A stretch of 64,000 nucleotides of DNA, taken from positions 1 to 64,000 of the forward strand of contig JALGVA010000002.1 of assembly GCA_029820295.1 (NCBI GenBank), given 5' to 3'. A program made the translations under genes and the position numbers. How positions within the stretch are numbered: position 1 is the stretch's first letter; each line of letters starts with the position of its first letter. This document shows positions 10,318 to 19,274 of the stretch, piece after piece. The stretch is from Candidatus Zipacnadia bacterium. Lineage in GTDB: Bacteria > Armatimonadota > Zipacnadia > Zipacnadales > UBA5352. The notes below the pieces were generated by a model that was not told where the DNA came from, made no database searches, and was given only the letters and a program-made list of their open reading frames with translations.

Positions 10318-10751
10318 CGAGCGTCTGATCAAGGCAATGCCCACCTCCGCAGGGCGACAGTTCCCCGCACACCGATGCCCGCCCTGCGCCGACGGTTCAT
10401 GCGGGCAGGTGTGCCCGCCGGCGAGAAGGGGTAGGATTCCGTTGGCAGGGCGCAAGGGCGGGGGCGGGCAGGGGTGAACGGCGGGAAGAGCGGAGCGCGC
10501 GAGACCCCGCGACGTGCCCGAGAAAGTCGCCTGCCGCGGGAGGTGTGCGGTCGTCCGCGCCGAAAACTGCAGTAGATCGCCCTGCGCGCCGTCTGAGGGC
10601 ACGCCTGAACGTGTGTGAGACGTGCGCAGGCTCAAGGACGGTGGGCGTCTCGCCGGCAGGGGATGCGTGCCGCGCGTGCGGTACGCCCGGTCGCCGGGAT
10701 GATCATATTGTGCCAACGTGCCGAACTACCCTATGGTAAGGAGGAGGCAGC

Positions 10752-11435
10752 ATGACACGCCGTGGCTTCACGCTCATCGAGTTGCTGGTCGTGATCGCGA
10801 TCATCGCCATCCTGGCGGCGATCCTCTTCCCGGTCTTTGCCCGCGCGCGTGAGAAGGCGCGCCAGGCGAGCTGCCAGAGCAATGAGAAGCAGCTCGCCCT
10901 CGGAACTCTGATGTACGCCCAGGACTACGACGAGAGGCTGCCCATGCGCTGGGTGCAGTTCGCTGACGGCTCGCGGTACTACATCCCGGAGATGATCTAC
11001 CCGTACATCAAGAACACCCAGCTCTTCGAGTGCCCGAGCGTCTCCACCGACGTCTCCCTGCTCACGCTCGGCACGATCCCGCTGTCCTACGGCTGGCTGG
11101 GCGGCTCGCCCTCGCACCCCGGCGCCAGCGGCACCGCCCCGTGCAGCATCTGCGGCCGCGTGTGCTCGCAGAATTACCACATCTTCGACGGCTACCGCAG
11201 CGTCAAGATGGCGGTCATCGCGGCGCCGGCCAACAATATCATGATCCACGAGGGCTTCTCGGTACTCTGCCCCGACTACGACAACGGCAATCACACCTTC
11301 TGCGACCGCACCGCCATGGAGCAGTATCAGAACCACAACGGCACCAACAACTACGCGTTCGTGGACGGCCATGTGAAGGCGCTGCAGCAGGTCGATCCCG
11401 GCCAGATTACCCCCAGCTCCGACGACGACCGGTAG
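10752..11435 (+). CDS. Prepilin-type N-terminal cleavage/methylation domain protein (type II secretion/pseudopilin-like)
   Basis: [48 protein letters not shown]-terminal [13 protein letters not shown] ggaggagg. Confidence 0.92.
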   Translation: MTRRGFTLIELLVVIAIIAILAAILFPVFARAREKARQASCQSNEKQLALGTLMYAQDYDERLPMRWVQFADGSRYYIPEMIYPYIKNTQLFECPSVSTDVSLLTLGTIPLSYGWLGGSPSHPGASGTAPCSICGRVCSQNYHIFDGYRSVKMAVIAAPANNIMIHEGFSVLCPDYDNGNHTFCDRTAMEQYQNHNGTNNYAFVDGHVKALQQVDPGQITPSSDDDR

Positions 11436-11458
11436 CGCGCGCCGACGGCAGTCCGCAT

Positions 11459-11486
11459 CGGGCCCGCAGCCTTGGCCGCGGGCCCG
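11459..11486. terminator. Candidate bidirectional terminator between convergent genes
   Basis: CGGGCCCGC agccttggcc GCGGGCCCG, 9-bp perfect stem followed by ttcgttgt. Confidence 0.65.
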
Positions 11487-11517
11487 TTCGTTGTCGCGAC
11501 CGTCCACCAGCACGCGG

Positions 11518-12759
11518 CTACCGGCAGATGACGCGCCGGCCGTCGTGGAGGGCGATGATGGAGGCGTCGGCGCCCAGGCGCTCCTGAGCCATCGCCAGCG
11601 CCCTCTGCAGGTCCGGCGCGGCGTCGGCGAAGGTGCGCTCGATGTCGCGCGCCAGCCGCGAGACCACGATCAGTTGCGCCTGCTTCTCGTGCACCACCGA
11701 CGAGAACAGGAAGCCGGTGGAGCACGGCGCCCAGTGCCACTCGGCCTCGCCCTCGGCGAGCCGCCGCCGCATCTCGGCGATGATCGCCTGCGGGTCTTCG
11801 CTCTCGAGCAGCCGCCGGAAGGGCTCCTCGCCGCCCCAGCCGTCCTCGCACTCGCCCAGCAGGATCACCGCACCGCCCTCGCGCACGCACTCCAGCGCCG
11901 GCACCAGCGTCTTCTTCGCCTGCACCATGTCGATGTCGTACGGCCACCCCCCCGAGGTGCAGATGACGATGTCGGCCTTCTCGCGCACGGCGTGCTCGTA
12001 GATCTCCTGCGAGCGCATCGCGCCCTGCCGGTGGGCGGCGATCATGTCCCCGCACACGATCGCGGCGTAGCTGTCATCGGGGTTGACCACGGCGTCGCAG
12101 ATGAAGTCTACGCCCACAGCCAGTGCGGCCTCGGTCATGTCCTCGTGCACCGGGTTGCCGTCGAGCACGCCCAGCTTGCGTCCTTCGGTCAGGATCAGGA
12201 AGTGGTTGTGGGTGATCGACTCATAGGAGGAGACGCCGGGCAGGATCATCTTGCGCCCGCCGGAGAAGCCGGCGATGTACGAGGGCTCGATGAAGCCGCA
12301 CACCACGCGCTTGCTGAACTCGCGCACCAGCGGCGAGACCTCGATGGGCGTGCCGCGCGAGGTCTGTCCGAGCTGCCACTGGGGGCCGCGCGAGTCGGGC
12401 TGGAGCACGTCGCTGGTGCCGATGAACTCGTCCAGCTCGGCGGCGGTCATGGGCCGGTGGTTGCCCAGGCCGATGACGATCTGCGTGCTGGCTCCGAGGG
12501 ACTCGATGCGCTCGATGAGCGGCCAGAGCATGGGCGAAGGATTGGGGCGGGTGAAATCCACGGTCATCACGGCCACGTGGTCGCCCGGGGCGATGACCTG
12601 CTCGAGCGGCGGGCCGGCGGGGCCGGCGAGGGCGGCGTCGAGCGCGGCGGGGATGTCCTCGATGCCCTCGACGCTGGGCAGGCGGATCTCCTCGATCACG
12701 CGCTCGCCCGCGACCTCGGCGACCTGCTCACCGTGTCCGTACGCGAAGCGCAGCTCCAT
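11518..12759 (-). CDS. LarA-like (nickel-dependent lactate racemase family / DUF2088) protein
   Basis: VAVMTVDFTRPNPSPMLWPLI, GLGNHRPMTAAEL, GFIEPSYIAGFSGGRKMILPGVSSYESI. Confidence 0.87.
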   Translation of the reverse strand: MELRFAYGHGEQVAEVAGERVIEEIRLPSVEGIEDIPAALDAALAGPAGPPLEQVIAPGDHVAVMTVDFTRPNPSPMLWPLIERIESLGASTQIVIGLGNHRPMTAAELDEFIGTSDVLQPDSRGPQWQLGQTSRGTPIEVSPLVREFSKRVVCGFIEPSYIAGFSGGRKMILPGVSSYESITHNHFLILTEGRKLGVLDGNPVHEDMTEAALAVGVDFICDAVVNPDDSYAAIVCGDMIAAHRQGAMRSQEIYEHAVREKADIVICTSGGWPYDIDMVQAKKTLVPALECVREGGAVILLGECEDGWGGEEPFRRLLESEDPQAIIAEMRRRLAEGEAEWHWAPCSTGFLFSSVVHEKQAQLIVVSRLARDIERTFADAAPDLQRALAMAQERLGADASIIALHDGRRVICR

Positions 12760-12845
12760 GGTCGTCGCCTCCGTGACGTGCGTCGGCGGGCGGTCTGACG
12801 GCGCCGGCGGGCGACCCGTCCGCACGATGGTGGTGGGGCTACCCG

Positions 12846-13442
12846 CTACCCGACCCTCTCGGCCAGCGCCTCAACGCTGATCAGCGGCATGCCGTGGTGG
12901 CGCGCGAACTCGCGTACCTCGTCGCCGCTGGCCATCTGCCCGACCTCGTTCATCAGCTCGGCGATGGCGACCACGGGCCGGATGCCCGCGAGGCGCGCCA
13001 ACGCGATGGCGCCCTCAGTGTGCCCGCGCCGCCGGGTCAGGCCGCCGGGCATGGCGGCCAGGGGGAAGACGTGCCCGGGCCGCGAGAAGTCCTCGGGGCG
13101 CGAGTCCGGGTCGGCGAGCATGCGCAGCGTGATGGCGCGGTCGAAGGCCGAGGCGCCGGTGGTGGTGCCGCGCACCGCATCTACCGGTTCGGCGAAGCGC
13201 GGCGCGTTGGCCACGCTGTAGCGCGCCGGCAGCAGCGGGATGTCAAGGCGCTGCAGAATATCCTCAGCCACCGCGACGGTGATCAGCCCGCGCACGTGCG
13301 TGGCCAGGAAGTTGACCCGCTCGCCGGTGGCGTGCTCGGCGGCGAGCAGGATGTCCGCCTCATTCTCGCGCGCGGGGTGGTCCTCGAGCGCGACAAAGCC
13401 CCCGGATGCGAGGGCCTGCACGGCCTCTTCAATGCCGGACAT
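12846..13442 (-). CDS. ribB: 3,4-dihydroxy-2-butanone 4-phosphate synthase (monofunctional)
   Basis: ENEADILLAAEHAT, GTTTGASAFDRAITLRMLAD, RPGHVFPLAAMPGGLTRRRGHTEGAIALARLAG. Confidence 0.92.
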   Translation of the reverse strand: MSGIEEAVQALASGGFVALEDHPARENEADILLAAEHATGERVNFLATHVRGLITVAVAEDILQRLDIPLLPARYSVANAPRFAEPVDAVRGTTTGASAFDRAITLRMLADPDSRPEDFSRPGHVFPLAAMPGGLTRRRGHTEGAIALARLAGIRPVVAIAELMNEVGQMASGDEVREFARHHGMPLISVEALAERVG

Positions 13443-13471
13443 TGCTTGGTCTCGATGCTCCAGTCGGGGGC

Positions 13472-14245
13472 CTACAGCTCCCGCAGATCGGCCTCCATGG
13501 TCTCCAGGTCGACGACGGCGTAGCGGCCGCCGCGCAGCGCGCCCGGGTTCACCACATGGCAGTCCCCGATCCGCTCCTGCCCGGCGGCGTCATGGGCGTG
13601 TCCGCACACCGCCAGCACCGGCCGGAAGGTGTGGATGGCCTCGTTGACGACGTCGCAGCCCTTGTGCGCGCTGCCATCGCGGTCCACGACCTCACCGATG
13701 GGCGGGGTGTGCAGCACCATGATGCGCGGCCCCTGGACATACTCGAACAGGCGGAAGGAGTGCATGACCTCCCACTGCGGATAACGCAGCATGAACAGCT
13801 CCTCGCGGTCCACGCGCGTGATCTCACCGCCCAGCCCGCTGATGACGAAGTCGCCGCAGCGCGCCAGCGAGCGGTGCACGACCTCGAGCGGTGAGTCGGC
13901 GCCCTCCTCGGCGAGACTGCAGGTGAGGTAGCGGCCCTCGGGGGCGTCCATGTTGCCCGGCACGCCCAGAATCGGGAAGGGTGACGGTCGCAGCGTCTGG
14001 TGAAACTCGGCGTAGAGCGCGTAGTCCTCGGCCCGCTCGGCCGCCACGGCCTCTCTGTTCATGTAGGGCGTCCGTCCCTCGCTGCGTGCGGTCATGAACT
14101 CAGTGGCGCGGGCCTTGCCGCGCACGATGTCGCCGCAGAACAGGCCGAAGTCGCAGCCGCAATCGGGCGCGACCCGCATCAGGTCACGCAACGGCTCGAA
14201 CTCGCCATGCACGTCGCTGAACACCAGCGCCTTCATCGCTGTCAC
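13472..14245 (-). CDS. Calcineurin-like metallophosphoesterase
   Basis: MKALVFSDVHGEFEPL, GDIVRGK, GVPGNMD, CGHAHDAAGQE. Confidence 0.9.
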   Translation of the reverse strand: MTAMKALVFSDVHGEFEPLRDLMRVAPDCGCDFGLFCGDIVRGKARATEFMTARSEGRTPYMNREAVAAERAEDYALYAEFHQTLRPSPFPILGVPGNMDAPEGRYLTCSLAEEGADSPLEVVHRSLARCGDFVISGLGGEITRVDREELFMLRYPQWEVMHSFRLFEYVQGPRIMVLHTPPIGEVVDRDGSAHKGCDVVNEAIHTFRPVLAVCGHAHDAAGQERIGDCHVVNPGALRGGRYAVVDLETMEADLREL

Positions 14246-15258
14246 TCCCCGGGCAGGTCGGCCACAGCCCGCCGCCCGCTATGCCGCGGCACGGCAAGCT
14301 GCAGCCCGATCAGCGTCACCGCCATCCCGACCACCTGAACCATCGTCGGCGCCTCATGCAGCAGCAGATAGGCGGCCACGGTCGCCACGATCGGCACGCA
14401 GTACTGGAACAGCACCGTCCGTGAGGAGCCGATGGTCGCCACCCCGCGGTACCATACCACGAAAGCATAGACTCCGGCCAGCAGCGAGAAGTGCAGCAGG
14501 CACACCCAGGTGATCGCGGGCAGGCCCGGCCACTCGACCGCCATGGCCGCGCGCGCGCCGACCGGGATGAGCACCACCGCGCCGATGGTGTGGACCCACG
14601 CGGTGACCTTCAGCGGCGAGTAGTGGCGCAGCAGCGGCCTGCTGAACACCGCGTAGCACGCCCACAGGATGCCCGCAAGCACCATCAGTGCCAGCCCCGG
14701 CGCGTGGTACTCGACCTGCTGGGCCCCCTTGAGCCCGCCCATGATGACCGCCGCGATACCGAGGAAGCCGACGAGCGTGCCCGCCGCCTGGCGCGCCGAC
14801 AGGCGCTCCCAGCCCAGCACATGGTTGATGATGGCCGCCCAGATGGGCGCGGTGGAGATCAGCAGCGCCGACTCGGCGGCGAGGGTGTAGAACACCCCGG
14901 CCGCGAAGCAGCCCTGGTAGACCACCACGGTCACGAAGGCGAAGCCGATCAGGTAGCGCCAGTGCTCGCGGCGGATGGTGATGTCGCGTTCGAGCGCCCA
15001 CAGCGTCAGCAGCAGCGCGGCGACCATCAGCACGTAGCGCACCGAAAGCAGGCCGTAAACCCCGGCCAGCGGCCCGGCGACGGTGAAGCTCTGCTTGAGC
15101 ACCTTCAGCGAAATGAAGTTAAAGCCCCAGTTCAGCGGCACCGTGGCCAGCAGCACATAGGTCCACGGTGACACCGCCGGCTGCGTCGGACGGGCCTCTG
15201 TCTGCTCCATGCCCGCTGAAGACACCGACATCCGTCTCGCACCTTCGAGCCGCATCAC
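14242..15258 (-). CDS. EamA/DMT-family transporter
   Basis: Multiple hydrophobic segments; VPLNWGFNFISLKVLKQSF; duplicated EamA organisation; ATGA-type overlap with downstream gene. Confidence 0.88.
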   Translation of the reverse strand: MMRLEGARRMSVSSAGMEQTEARPTQPAVSPWTYVLLATVPLNWGFNFISLKVLKQSFTVAGPLAGVYGLLSVRYVLMVAALLLTLWALERDITIRREHWRYLIGFAFVTVVVYQGCFAAGVFYTLAAESALLISTAPIWAAIINHVLGWERLSARQAAGTLVGFLGIAAVIMGGLKGAQQVEYHAPGLALMVLAGILWACYAVFSRPLLRHYSPLKVTAWVHTIGAVVLIPVGARAAMAVEWPGLPAITWVCLLHFSLLAGVYAFVVWYRGVATIGSSRTVLFQYCVPIVATVAAYLLLHEAPTMVQVVGMAVTLIGLQLAVPRHSGRRAVADLPGE

Positions 15259-15282
15259 CTGCCAAATCGCCTCGGAAGGGTG

Positions 15283-15311
15283 ATTATACGTGCGCGCGGG
15301 GAGGACGTCAA
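15283..15311 (-). promoter_or_regulatory. Near-consensus sigma70 promoter for the EamA gene
   Basis: On minus strand TTGACG-N17-TATAAT, ending about 25 nt upstream of the 15258 start. Confidence 0.75.
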
Positions 15312-15452
15312 TCGCGTCTCTTGGAGTGTGCGGCAGCCGCGATTCCCGAAGCCCGTCGCTCGTGCCACCGTCGTGACGGCAGGCCCGGAGGCCGGCCGTG
15401 GCGAACCGACGTGGGGCCGTGCGCCGTCACGCCGCCGTCGGAGCCGAGGCCG

Positions 15453-15590
15453 GTGTGCCCCGCGATCGTCGCCCTCATCCTCGCCGCAGTGGCCGCGCAG
15501 TGCGCGCGCGCAGCGCAATCTGCTCGCCAATCCCTCGTTCGAGGAGGTTGCCGCAGACGACCCCGCCATGCCCGCCGGCCGGCAGGCGCA
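15453..15590 (+). pseudogene. Relic 5' end of a secreted NPSFE-type CBM protein
   Basis: GTG-initiated VCPAIVALILAAVAAQCARA signal-like peptide in one frame, AQRNLLANPSFEEVAADDPAMPAG in another; no gene body follows. Confidence 0.4.
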
Positions 15591-15906
15591 TGGTGGCGAC
15601 ACCGAACGGCTTGCCCGCCATCTCACCGACGACGCGCTCGAGGATGAGCGCCGCACGTTCACTCGCGGGCCCGGTGATCATCGCCGCCGGCGAGGACGGT
15701 GAGGTGGTCGGCCTGCTGCCGTAGGCTGAGAGCGCGTGCCGGAAACGGATGGTCGGCCATCCCCGTGCACAGGATGGTCTGCCCCGCCGCATCTCCCACC
15801 GGCGCTGCACCCGCCGGGTTGTTCGAGCCTGCGTGTCCCTTCCACGTCGCTATCCTGCCGCACGCTGTTCCTCTGTAGCAGACATGGCGCGCGCAACCCA
15901 CGCGCA

Positions 15907-15958
15907 TGTCAGTTTCTGTCAAAGGTGACGTTTGCGCCAGGGATGAGATGTCCCCCTG
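15907..15958. mobile_element. Possible solo end of an IS21/IS481-like insertion sequence
   Basis: TGTCAGTTTCTGTCAAAGGTGACGTTTGCGCCAGGGATGAGATGTCCCC resembles multi-site IS termini with TGTCA repeats and a TGTCCCC block; no transposase nearby; from memory of the pattern only. Confidence 0.3.
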
Positions 15959-16137
15959 AGCTGGTACCCGAGGTCGCTGCAGCGTGGCAGACCACTGCTG
16001 CTGAGCATGTCGCCGGTCCCGGAAAAGCGGGTCCGTTCCGGGGCGGCGCTGGGTCTACGGGCACATGCATCCCGAGACCGTTCGGGGCATGCTTGTGGCA
16101 GACGTGAGCGTGCCAGGTCGCGAACCGGAGGTGCATG

Positions 16138-16470
16138 ATGCTGCGCGAGATCGTTGTGGGAGCGGTCGTGCTGGTGCTGATCGCGGGCTGCCAGCCCAAG
16201 GCCGGGGGCCTGGTGGGGAAGTGGCAGGCGCACGGGGGCGCAAACAGCATCGAGTTCAGCGACGACGGACAAATCACCCAGCACAGGCCCGGGCACATGG
16301 TCATGACGTGGTACCGGATCGAGGGGGACCGGATGACTGTCGGCCACGTGGTGAGCGGGATGCCCGACGAGACTGTGAAGTTCCAGGTGTCAGGCGACAC
16401 GCTGACCATCGGCACCTGCCTCGCCCTGGGCACGATGGGTGCGACGACGTTCACACGCATGGAGGATTAG
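16138..16470 (+). CDS. Small lipoprotein
   Basis: MLREIVVGAVVLVLIAGCQPK lipobox; compact beta-rich domain GLVGKWQAHG... Confidence 0.7.
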   Translation: MLREIVVGAVVLVLIAGCQPKAGGLVGKWQAHGGANSIEFSDDGQITQHRPGHMVMTWYRIEGDRMTVGHVVSGMPDETVKFQVSGDTLTIGTCLALGTMGATTFTRMED

Positions 16471-17132
16471 TGCTCACTCGCGCAAGTTCGGGTGCGAAGG
16501 CTCCGACAGGCGAGGGCGACTGTCGTACGGGTCTGGTCTGTCCTCGATGTGGCGGTGGCCTGCGGGCCGAGATGGTCGGCAGGACGCAGGTGGACGGCTG
16601 TGATGCCTGCGGCGGGCTGTGGTTCGACGCCGATGAGGTGTTCCGCGTGGCGCGGGGTGGCCAGGAGGCAGTCGCCGGCGCCGAGGCGGTGGTCGAGCCG
16701 CCCCCGGCGGGCGCGGGCATGGAGCCGGCGGAGATGGTTTACCCGCGCTGCGACAGCCCACTGTTCGACACCGCGGCCGATCCGTCGGACCTGCACCTTG
16801 AGGTCAACCCGCACGTGGACCACTGCTGCGAGTGCGGTGGCATCTGGCTGGAGCTGGCGGCGCTGTCGGTGCTTGTGGACGTGCCGCTGGAATGGCTGCG
16901 GGAGTGGCAGGCGCGGCTCGATGCCGCCGTCGCCGGGAACGCTATGAAGGCAGCGGGCGAGGCCCTGTGCCCGGTCTGCCAGGTCGCCCTGGATGAACGC
17001 AGCTACGCGCACGACGAGAGCATATGCATCGACCGCTGCACGGAGTGCGGGGGCACGTGGCTCGATCACGGCGAACTGATCGCGGTCAAGCAGGTCTCCA
17101 TCCGGCAGGACGTGTGGGGCAACCGACCCTGA
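16470..17132 (+). CDS. TFIIB-type zinc-ribbon repeat protein (three ribbons)
   Basis: CPRCGGGL..CDACGGLWFD; YPRCDSPL..CCECGGIWLE; CPVCQVAL..CTECGGTWLDHGEL; possible GTG start overlaps preceding TAG. Confidence 0.75.
   Translation: MLTRASSGAKAPTGEGDCRTGLVCPRCGGGLRAEMVGRTQVDGCDACGGLWFDADEVFRVARGGQEAVAGAEAVVEPPPAGAGMEPAEMVYPRCDSPLFDTAADPSDLHLEVNPHVDHCCECGGIWLELAALSVLVDVPLEWLREWQARLDAAVAGNAMKAAGEALCPVCQVALDERSYAHDESICIDRCTECGGTWLDHGELIAVKQVSIRQDVWGNRP
16471..16537. repeat. 67-bp dispersed structured repeat, copy 1
   Basis: 59/67 identical to 23151-23217 by manual alignment, no gaps; begins immediately after a stop codon. Confidence 0.85.
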
Positions 17133-17178
17133 GGCACGCAGAGAGCGAGATCGTGACGATGCAGGCGAGGTGACATCG

Positions 17179-17550
17179 ATGAAGCGCGTGACGCCGGTAC
17201 TGACTGCCCTGGCCGGCATGTTGACGCTCATCGGATGTGGCGGCGGCTAACTCTTCGAGGCGGTGAAGGCGAACGACACGGAGGTCGTGCGTGCGCTGCT
17301 GGCGGAGGGTGCGTCGGTCCACGTCAAGGGCCCGGACGGCTACCGCCCGCCGCACATGGCCCGTGAGCAGGGGGATGTCGAGATCGCCCGGCTGCTCCCG
17401 GGGCACGCTGCCGACATCGAGGCGCGCGAGGACCGAGGCCGCGTGCCCGTGCACATGGCCGCAGAGAACGGCCACGTTCAGGTCGCACACCTCCTGCTGG
17501 GGCGCTGGCGGAAGCACTACAACGGAGGAGCCGATGGCTTCTCAGATTAG
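17179..17550 (+). pseudogene. Ankyrin-repeat lipoprotein interrupted by an in-frame TAA
   Basis: MKRVTPVLTALAGMLTLIGCGGG then TAA (17248-17250) then in-frame LFEAVKANDTEVVRALLAEGASVHVKGPDGYRPPHMAREQGDVEIARLLPGHAADIEAREDRGRVPVHMAAENGHVQVAHLLL. Confidence 0.7.
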
Positions 17551-17754
17551 ACCGCACAGTTTGCCCGGCTACCGCCCCCCGCCGCGGAGGCGCGCCGGCC
17601 CTGGGCTCCGGGCTTCGCTCCGCTCAGCACTGCCGGGCACCACTGCCGTTCGCGTCGTGCCCCTGTCGGCTCAACGCGTCCCCCGAACTCCGCTCCCGGC
17701 GAACTTCCTCGCGCACGGAGATCCGCAAGTGCTCTGCCCGCCACAGCGACTGCA

Positions 17755-18885
17755 CTACCGCCCGGAGTGCAGCCTGACCGCCTCCTCCAGCTTCGCCATC
17801 AGCTTGTCATAGGGCTGGTTGAACTTTTCGATGCCCTCGTCCACGAGCCGGGCGGTGACCTGGTCGATGTCGATGCCGACCTCGGGTAGCAGCTCCAGCA
17901 CCTCGCGGGCGTGGTCGAGGCCGTCCTCGATGCGCAGCTTCGGGTCGCCGTGGTCGCGGTAGGCATCGAGCGTCTCCACGGGCAGGGTGTTCACGGTCTC
18001 GGGGCCCATCAGCGGCTCGACGTACTTGACGTCGCTGTACTCGGGGGTCTTGGTGCTGGTGCTCGCCCACAGCAGCCGCTGCACGCGCGCCCCATGGTCG
18101 GCGAGGATGCGCCAGCGCGTGGCGCCGAAGGTCTCCAGGTACATCTGATAGGCCACCTTCGCCGAGGCGACGGCGACCTCCCCGCGCAGCTTCGCGGCGA
18201 TCTCCGCCTCGCGCCCCTCGCCCTGCATCTTCACCTCGAGCATCGAGTCCACGAGCACGTCGATGCGGCTGAGGAAGAAGCTGGCGACCGACGCGATGCG
18301 GCACACCTCCTCACCGCGCGCGACCCGCTGCTCGATGCCGGCGATGTAGGCCTCCGCCACCTCGGCGTAGCGCGGCAGGCCGAAGAGCAGCGTGATGTTG
18401 ACGTTGATGCCCTCGCTGATGAGCTGCTCGATGGCGGGCAGGCCCTCGACCGTGGCCGGGACCTTGATGAGCAGGTTGGGCCGGTCGACTGCGGCCCACA
18501 GTCGGCGGGCCTCAGCCACCGTGCCGGTGGTGTCGCGTGCCAGGTGCGGGTTGACCTCGAGGCTCACGAAACCGTGCTGGCCATCGGTGCGGTCATAGAG
18601 GGGCCGGAGCAGGTCGGTGGCATTCTGCACGTCCTCGACGGTCAGGGTCTCGTAGACCTCCTCCGCCGACTTGCCGGCCCGCGCCATCTCAGCGATCGCC
18701 TCGTCGTAGTCCTCGGTCTGGCCGATGGCCTTCTCAAAGATCGACGGGTTCGAGGTGACCCCGCGCACGCCGTCCTCTTCGATCATCCGCTGCAGGTCCC
18801 CGGACACGATCAGCCCGCGCCCGAGGAAGTCCAGCCAGATGCTCTGCCCGAAGTCCTGCGCCTTAACCAGCGGATTGTCAGTCAT
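17755..18885 (-). CDS. tal: Transaldolase
   Basis: FGQSIWLDFLGRGLI, GVTSNPSIFEKAIG, NLLIKVPATVEGLPAIEQLISEGINVNITLLF. Confidence 0.93.
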   Translation of the reverse strand: MTDNPLVKAQDFGQSIWLDFLGRGLIVSGDLQRMIEEDGVRGVTSNPSIFEKAIGQTEDYDEAIAEMARAGKSAEEVYETLTVEDVQNATDLLRPLYDRTDGQHGFVSLEVNPHLARDTTGTVAEARRLWAAVDRPNLLIKVPATVEGLPAIEQLISEGINVNITLLFGLPRYAEVAEAYIAGIEQRVARGEEVCRIASVASFFLSRIDVLVDSMLEVKMQGEGREAEIAAKLRGEVAVASAKVAYQMYLETFGATRWRILADHGARVQRLLWASTSTKTPEYSDVKYVEPLMGPETVNTLPVETLDAYRDHGDPKLRIEDGLDHAREVLELLPEVGIDIDQVTARLVDEGIEKFNQPYDKLMAKLEEAVRLHSGR

Positions 18886-18952
18886 CGCGTTCGCTCCCCG
18901 TCTCCAGTGTTCTGATCTTCGCCAGACGTCGCTCCCAGCGCGGCAGCGCCTT

Positions 18953-19232
18953 CTACTGCGCCGACAGGAAGGTGCGCACCAGGTCGAGGGCGAGCTGGTT
19001 ACCCCCCAGCCACCCAGCCAGATCACGTTGATGTTGTCGTCCTCGACTCCCTGGTGGGCCGAGTACATGTCGCTGACCAGCGCCGCCCGCACGCCGGCGA
19101 CCTTGTTGGCCGCCACGCACGCCCCCACCCCGCGGCCGCAGAGCACGATGTCGCGATCGATCTCGCCCGCCGCGAGATGAGCCACTGCTTGAGCGCGAAG
19201 CCGCCGTGGTCCGACGCAAGGCCGATGCGCAT
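18953..19232 (-). pseudogene. rpiB: Ribose-5-phosphate isomerase B remnant (internally deleted, multiple frameshifts)
   Basis: MRIGLASDHGGFALKQWLIS (one frame), AAGEIDRDIVLCGRGVGACVAANKVAGVRAALVSDMYSAHQGVEDDNINVIWLGG (second frame), LGGNQLALDLVRTFLSAQ (third frame). Confidence 0.85.
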
Positions 19233-19274
19233 GGGGCCTCTCCTGCCCTCGGTTGACCACCCGCCAATATGCGC

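Noticed and set aside
10708-10737. TTGTGC-N18-TATGGT promoter upstream of the prepilin gene
   Set aside because: Implied transcription start would fall inside or beside the ggaggagg RBS at 10741-10748, leaving no leader.
11518-12759. A complete nickel-pincer lar operon
   Set aside because: Only the LarA-like gene is visible; no LarB, LarC or LarE homologue in the window.
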